Below, piece by piece: positions 58,304-64,000 of a DNA stretch of 64,000 bases. Each line of letters begins with the position of its first letter. The first letter of the stretch is position 1. The notes beneath the pieces were generated by a model, which had not been told where the DNA came from, ran no database searches, and saw only the letters and a program-made list of their open reading frames with translations. The position numbers and the translations under genes are program-made. The stretch is from positions 6,180,360-6,244,359 of the forward strand of contig OZ024897.1 of the NCBI GenBank assembly GCA_964017195.1. Reading direction: 5' to 3'. Source of the stretch: Siderastrea radians (taxonomy: Eukaryota; Cnidaria; Anthozoa; Scleractinia; Rhizangiidae).

Positions 58304-59668
58304 CACTGTTGTCTTTGTAGTACACTGTTGTCTTTGTAGTACACTGTTGTCTTTGTAGTACACTGTTGTCTTTGTAGTACACTGTTGTCTTTGTAGTACA
58401 CTGTTGTCTTTGTAGTACACTGTTGTCTTTGTAGTACACTGTTGTCTTTGTAGTACACTGTTGTCTTTGTAGTACACTGTTGTCTTTGTAGTACACTGTT
58501 GTCTTTGTAGTACACTGTTGTCTTTGTAGTACACTGTTGTCTTTGTAGTACACTGTTGTCTTTGTAGTACACTGTTGTCTTTGTAGTACACTGTTGTCTT
58601 TGTAGTACACTGTTGTCTTTGTAGTACACTGTTGTCTTTGTAGTACACTGTTGTCTTTGTAGTACACTGTTGTCTTTGTAGTACACTGTTGTCTTTGTAG
58701 TACACTGTTGTCTTTGTAGTACACTGTTGTCTTTGTAGTACACTGTTGTCTTTGTAGTACACTGTTGTCTTTGTAGTACACTGTTGTCTTTGTAGTACAC
58801 TGTTGTCTTTGTAGTACACTGTTGTCTTTGTAGTACACTGTTGTCTTTGTAGTACACTGTTGTCTTTGTAGTACACTGTTGTCTTTGTAGTACACTGTTG
58901 TCTTTGTAGTACACTGTTGTCTTTGTAGTACACTGTTGTCTTTGTAGTACACTGTTGTCTTTGTAGTACACTGTTGTCTTTCTAGTACACTGTTGTCTTT
59001 CTAGTACACTGTTGTCTTTGTAGTACACTGTTGTCTTTGTAGTACACTGTTGTCTTTCTAGTACACTGTTGTCTTTCTAGTACACTGTTGTCTTTCTAGT
59101 ACACTGTTGTCTTTCTAGTACACTGTTGTCTTTCTAGTACACTGTTGTCTTTCTAGTACACTGTTGTCTTTCTAGTACACTGTTGTCTTTCTAGTACACT
59201 GTTGTCTTTCTAGTACACTGTTGTCTTTCTAGTACACTGTTCTCTTTCTAGTACACTGTTCTCTTTCTAGTACACTGTTGTCTTTCTAGTACACTGTTGT
59301 CTTTCTAGTACACTGTTGTCTTTCTAGTACACTGTTGTCTTTCTAGTACACTGTTGTCTTTCTAGTACACTGTTCTCTTTCTAGTACACTGTTCTCTTTC
59401 TAGTACACTGTTCTCTTTCTAGTACACTGTTGTCTTTCTAGTACACTGTTCTCTTTCTAGTACACTGTTCTCTTTCTAGTACACTGTTCTCTTTCTAGTA
59501 CACTGTTCTCTTTCTAGTACACTGTTCTCTTTCTAGTACACTGTTCTCTTTCTAGTACACTGTTCTCTTTCTAGTACACTGTTCTCTTTCTAGTACACTG
59601 TTCTCTTTCTAGTACACTGTTCTCTTTCTAGTACACTGTTCTCTTTCTAGTACACTGTTCTCTTTCTG
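58304..59668. repeat. 19-bp minisatellite, about 72 copies
   Basis: Unit TACACTGTTGTCTTTGTAG. About the first 36 units are identical. From about 58980 GTAG becomes CTAG in most units. From about 59240 a second change, TTGTC to TTCTC, spreads and dominates the end. Since 19 is not a multiple of three, long ORFs appear on the minus strand in all frames, but they are repeat artefacts. Confidence 0.98.
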
Positions 59669-59669
59669 A

Positions 59670-60570
59670 GTAACGAGCGCAGAAATTCCAGATCTAGGTA
59701 GTGCTTCTGATTGGTTGAAACGAATGGCGGACAACTGAAAGAAAAGGAATTCGAAATTAACAACGCGATTCATAACTTCTGCATGGACCATGAATAAAAT
59801 ATGAGCAATTACAGTACTAATAAATTCAGTATGAACAATAGAGTCCACCACCTACTTCTAGCTAAATTCTCTCTGGCTCTCTTTGCTGAATCAATTTCTT
59901 TTTTTCAGAAAAACATGATCATCGCATTACAAAAAAGCACAAAGTTTTTGTTTCCAAATAAACATGTAACGACTGCAAAAACTGTGCCAAATTTCTGGCG
60001 AATTTGCAAAGTTAGTATCACATTAACGATATCTTTGCCATAATGGCTACGCTCCACTCCCTTCCCGCAACTTAAACGTGTTCTCCACTTTCCTTACTAT
60101 GAAAGTTCTCACAGAACATTAGAGTGCGAAACAAAAATTATCACCATAGAAACTTCGTACAGTTTTGTTTCATGAAAATTCTTTTCGTTCCAAACTTGTT
60201 CATTGTTGAAATTTACGGTTTGTTATTAAATTTATATTGAACAAGAACAGAGTTTCTTTAACCCTAAACCAAAATTTGAGCTGCTGTGTGTCCATAACCT
60301 GTATCAAACAATTTGACGAAACAAAGAAAGAAGTATTGTGACGTCCAAACACCAAGACTATGTAGACTACATACATATAGTTCCCCTCAACTCAAAGATA
60401 GTCTTTCAAAACTACAAACAAATGAGCGCGAGCAAAAGTTTTAAATTCACACCGCAATCTTTTACCAGAGCAACAGGAACCAAAGAATTTGTTTGGCCAA
60501 GTAATTACCAGTGTCCATTCTCAACGAAGTTACAATTGTGTATGATATTGCTTTTTATGATTTCAAAGTC
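59670..60570. other. Intergenic, unrecognised
   Basis: AT-rich sequence. A stretch near 59785-59880 (ATGAATAAAATATGAG, ATAGAGTCCA) resembles part of the 1.5-kb array units. No gene seen. Confidence 0.4.
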
Positions 60571-60574
60571 CTCA

Positions 60575-60810
60575 CCTCTATAGAAGTGTTCTCTCCTAAT
60601 TTGTCTTGTCGTTTCTTCTGCTTTTCATTTCCAATTCTGCAAACTATACCATGCCTAGACAAAAACAACATATTACCAGTACACTTGTTCCAAAAGAAAG
60701 AGCTTAGGAGTAGGTGCCAAACGGTGGTGGGGGTAAGTAGCCAAACAACCATCAGCCAGTGTATGGAGGTATCCATGGCAACCCTGACACAGGCCACCAC
60801 CGATCCAAAA
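60575..60810 (-). repeat. Exon-like module, copy 4 (minus strand)
   Basis: Reverse complement of the 52.44-52.7 kb arrangement: GGTTGCCATGGATACCTCCA, then TGTCTAG, ATGGTATAGTTTGCAGAATT, GAAAAGCAGAAGAAACG and GTGAGGACTTTGAAATC. Confidence 0.6.
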
Positions 60811-62010
60811 AATTCAGTGCCACGGCTATAACGAACTCCTTCCCTTGCTAGCACGAACCCCCCACGGCTCTTACGAATACCTTCCTTTGCTATTACCAAC
60901 ACTCCCCTGCTATTATGGCCTCCCACCTGCCGCTACGAACACCTACCCTTACTATCACGAACACCCCACTGCTATTAAGAAGACCTTCCCTTGCTATTAC
61001 GAATAAATCATAAGGTCGTGAGTCGACTTGCCAGCATACAAAAAACTTAAAAATTCGACCTAGAAATTTTACGAGAAATTCACTGCTTCCGTGAGCCTTC
61101 TCTGAAGGCAAATGCTAAAGTTCTCACTAGACAAAAGTGTAACTGATGTCTGTAATAATCTTCCATGCGACTGAAACTTGTAATTCAATAACATTGTTCA
61201 AGCCTTACTATATCGATCAGCAATCCTTACATACTGTAAGAGAGTACAAACCAACTAGACAAACTCGACGAATTGACAAAGTCGACAAATGTCACCGAAC
61301 ACTGTGAACTCGGAGAACGACCAACTAAAAAAACCCACCTCTAATAGCAATTTTTTCAGACGATCTTAACTCTTTCGCCATTTTTTTATCTGCGAAGTCA
61401 GCCAACTTAACAGTATATTCTTCCGAAACATTAAATTTTCAATCCTGTTAACTTTGTCGGCTTCGCAATTTTCCCTTTCGTAAACGGTCGTTGCCATTTT
61501 TAAGACACTTAGAAAATTTTTGAACTATTATTGAACGTTTTCTACTAAAAAGAAAGATATTCACAACCCAGATTCGAACCCGGTCCTTTCGTATGCTAAT
61601 CTCTCTCCCTTACCACTACACTACCACGCCAATCCGCCACAATTCCGAAAAATTAAAGTATATATTACAATTAACTGTCTGTCATAACTGATACATCTAT
61701 AATAGGTGACCCTAGCCCTTTCCCGAACTTTAAACGTAAATTCAACTTGGGCTTAATCTTTGTTCTTTTTAAGACTATTCAAAAATGTATTTGTTGCCTT
61801 ATTGTACATTAATCCAGAGCATATATTACTTCCACCATGACTAAAGGCTTGGTTACCAATGATGGCATCGACCGTCAAAAATGGCAACGACCGTTTACGA
61901 AAGGGAAATAGGCGTCGGCTTCACTCAAAAAGTACACCAATTTTTTGGCAATTGAATTATACAGTATCTAATAACTTTTTGGGTGAAGATGTCTTCTAAA
62001 AGCTCGCAGT
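60811..62010. other. Intergenic with short C-rich repeats and a decayed tRNA-like site
   Basis: At 60830-60990 short words (CTATTACGAA, CTTCCCTTGCTA) repeat imperfectly about seven times at 30-35 base steps. The palindromic word AACGGTCGTTGCCATTTT (about 61484) recurs as its reverse complement at about 61885, suggesting another inverted-repeat element around 61.4-61.9 kb. Confidence 0.4.
61567..61640 (-). repeat. tRNA-like element
   Basis: The minus strand reads GGCGTGGTAGTGTAGTGGTA as A-box region and GGGTTCGAATCTGGG as B-box, with correct tRNA order. It lies between the two inverted AACGGTCGTTGCCAT words, so it probably belongs to a mobile element. Confidence 0.5.
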
Positions 62011-62029
62011 ATACTTAGAGGGGATCTGT

Positions 62030-62250
62030 TCCCGTTATTTTTCGGTTGAAGAATGTTGTGAAAAATATTTCATATGCCTTTTCTCGTATACTGAAATGCT
62101 CCTAGAACGTTATTTACAGAAAGGTTTTTCAAAGGGAGAACAAACTATACTCAGTTTCTGGCGATTTTTTCCAAGAAACTAAGATTCAGAGAACTGGTAG
62201 AGTAATTTTGAACTAAACTGAACCAGTATTTTTGGGTTTCCTCTGCTTGC
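62030..62250. mobile_element. Decayed relative of the AGGGACACTGTCA MITE
   Basis: Shares ATGCCTTTTC.CGTA.AC, TGCTCCTA.AACGT and ACCAGTATTTTTGGGTT.CC with 57506-57759. Terminal repeats are mostly lost. Confidence 0.55.
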
Positions 62251-62469
62251 AAGTCGTCGAATTGGTCGAGCTGATCGAACCGTTGTCCGTCCTTCTAGTA
62301 GTTGCGTCGAGTCGTGGAACGAACGTACAGGAAAACTGAGAAATTTTAAGCCAACAAACTAGACTAACAAATAAGAGACAGATCACAACACAACGCAAGA
62401 CGATGCAACAAAACGCAACACAACCAGTCGAGGTAACGTTGAGCTTGACCCAAAACTCCACAAAAAAAA

Positions 62470-62622
62470 ATTGGTCAAAAAACGCTGCACATTTGTCGCC
62501 CATGCTCGAAGTATTGATTGCCTTGTACACTTCACTTTTGTTCTTGATTTAGGGTCGGATGCAATCCAGGCCTTAAATCTTTCATTAGCTTTCCACTTGT
62601 CAGAGAAAACGCACTTCCCCAT
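62470..62622 (-). pseudogene. BED-type zinc-finger fragment of a transposase-like family
   Basis: The minus strand from ATG at 62622 reads MGKCVFSDKWKANERFKAWI followed by ASDPKSRTKVKCT. I recognise this as the start of a family common in corals and fishes: an N-terminal zinc finger next to a hAT-like transposase. After KCT the frame should bring a second cysteine and an INTSSMG-like segment; that segment is present but in another frame (AINTSSMGDKCAA), so the finger is broken by a small deletion and the rest is missing. Confidence 0.55.
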
Positions 62623-63234
62623 TTTCACAACGAAAGGCAAATACTCGACTGATATAAACCTCCACAAACGCGGGAACGAAGTTTGTTCCATGATGCACTG
62701 CTGCCGTAAAAGAGTTCTGAGACTTCTCAGTCTGCGATTGAATGTTTTTGCTAACCATGAAATTAAATAAGATTTGACTGCCTGAAAAAAATTTCACTTA
62801 GCAATTAAGCACTTGTTGCAGTTTTCAAAACAAAAAAACTCCACACTTCTTACCTTTTTTTCCAGACTTTTTCCAGGTCTGGAAAACTGGTTTGCAAATA
62901 TCAAGACTTTTTCAAGAATCAAGACTCTGTACGAACCCTGGTTAAAGCCAGGAGTTGTAGGGAAATGTTCTCCATCTTCCTTTCCATAGGCACCCTGGAA
63001 ATCCCACCAAATTTTTATGGCCGTTGGAACTTAACCATTCTTTTCTTAATTTTCCAACAGGAACCAAGGCGTTTTGTTGTCATGGTTCTAAATGGAGGCC
63101 ATCTTCGATTTCGTGATTTTTCTTAACTTCAGTAAAACTGACTTAATGTTATATCTGATCAGTAACTGGTACTGATTAATTATTGTTACTTTATAATTCC
63201 AAAGTTAGAATAAAATGATGCAAACTGCGAAAAT

Positions 63235-63555
63235 ACAAATGAAATGAAGATGAGTCCGTAGTAGTTGTAATTGCAATTTAAGCAATTGTTAAGCCTGAAG
63301 AAAAGAAAAGATTTTCGGACCTTTAACGGGCTTCACTTCAGTCTGTTTCATTCCTTTCACAGGTTAAGATGATCAACTCAATAAATTGGCCTGCTCCCAA
63401 TGTATGGATTTTCACAGCTCAGTTGTTAGAAAACAGCAGCGTGAACGCAGAGGGCATGGATTCGAATCCCTGAAAATTTTTTCCTTGGCTTAATTCACAA
63501 TTGCTTAAATTGCGATTACAACTGTGATGGCCACATCTTCATTTCAATTCTATAG
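63235..63555 (+). repeat. SINE with tRNA-like head at 63.40 kb
   Basis: TGGATTTTCACAGCTCAGTT (A-box region) and GGATTCGAATCCC (B-box) are flanked on the left by ATGAAATGAAGATGAGTCCG and on the right by the inverted word (GTGATGGCCACATCTTCATT). Head about 63402-63470, degenerate. Confidence 0.65.
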
Positions 63556-63560
63556 TTCTT

Positions 63561-63640
63561 ACCTATTTGCTTTCTCTTAGTTCTGCTTCTCCTATCAACT
63601 TTTCTTCTTTCCTGTCCTCTTCCAATTACTGACCAAGCAT
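63561..63640 (-). repeat. Exon-like module relative, copy 5
   Basis: The minus strand reads AAAAGTTGATAGGAGAAGCA GAACTAAGAGAAAG then GGTAAGAACT, matching 50840-50905 on the + strand. Confidence 0.5.
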
Positions 63641-64000
63641 CACCTGAGTTATAAAATTACCCACTCAAGAGGTTAGCCCTTTCACCCCTGAATTTTTCAA
63701 GGAAAATTTTCAGAGAATACAATCTTGTTAGTCATGTAAGCCCAGAAAAATACTCGTACAGACTGTGTGCACAGAGTGGAATGCGTACATTCATGAAAAT
63801 TATGTTAATCATTGCAGATTTCACTCGGTTCTCACCAGTTGTTTTAGAACTCTTCTAAGTCGTTGTAACATTTACTTTCCCTTTTCAGTTGGCACACGTT
63901 TTTCAGAAGTTGACAGTCTTTGGTTTTCACCAGTTATCCGGCGACAAAAAACGGGGAGAAACATAACTTCTTAATTTCAGCTTCGATCTAGCCAATCCCA

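Noticed and set aside
58204..59028. Minus-strand ORF of 274 codons (YYKDNSVLQRQQCTTK repeats) and two overlapping ORFs
   Set aside because: Pure translation of the 19-bp minisatellite. All frames are open because the unit lacks stops and its length is not a multiple of three.

Overview
This window is intron-rich, repeat-dense, AT-leaning animal nuclear DNA. It contains no bacterial-style operons. The one clear gene and the repeat types (tRNA-derived SINEs, many short terminal-inverted-repeat elements, aquatic-invertebrate style MITEs) fit a cnidarian, most likely an anthozoan such as a stony coral. The species call is inference. The gene call is not.

Region 1 (about 4.2-28.6 kb, + strand): the 3' part of a nitric oxide synthase (NOS) gene. 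Twenty-three exons with consistent phases add up to 2616 nt, or 872 codons. They run through the last part of the heme oxygenase domain, the calmodulin-binding linker, the FMN flavodoxin domain, the FAD domain and the NADPH domain. The exons carrying the start codon and the heme-ligand cysteine are not in the window and presumably lie upstream of position 1. The predicted enzyme lacks the long FMN-domain autoinhibitory loop of constitutive vertebrate NOS and has an altered substrate-pocket motif. Its introns hold many mobile-element remains. The most striking is a 1.84-kb foldback element flanked by TTAA that sits inside an older TTAA-flanked MITE.

Region 2 (28.6-34.0 kb): intergenic, with MITEs, a TATTG-type microsatellite, a 52-bp minisatellite and a widely dispersed repeat core.

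Region 3 (34.06-46.2 kb): a tandem array of diverged units (about 2 kb, later about 1.5 kb). One unit is interrupted by a 2.08-kb insertion that itself carries a 217-bp tandem repeat. Three units carry a tRNA-like, hairpin-bearing element.

Region 4 (46.4-48.2 kb, +): remains of a small spliced protein-coding gene of unknown function with an apparent frameshift.

Region 5 (48.9-64.0 kb): SINEs with tRNA heads (tandem and inverted), a recurring exon-like module bounded by splice-like sites, TTAA-flanked MITEs, a 1.36-kb array of a 19-bp minisatellite, and a decayed BED-type zinc-finger fragment of a transposase-like family.

There is no operon-like cooperation between genes here. NOS is a self-contained enzyme gene, and most of the remaining sequence is mobile or satellite DNA.
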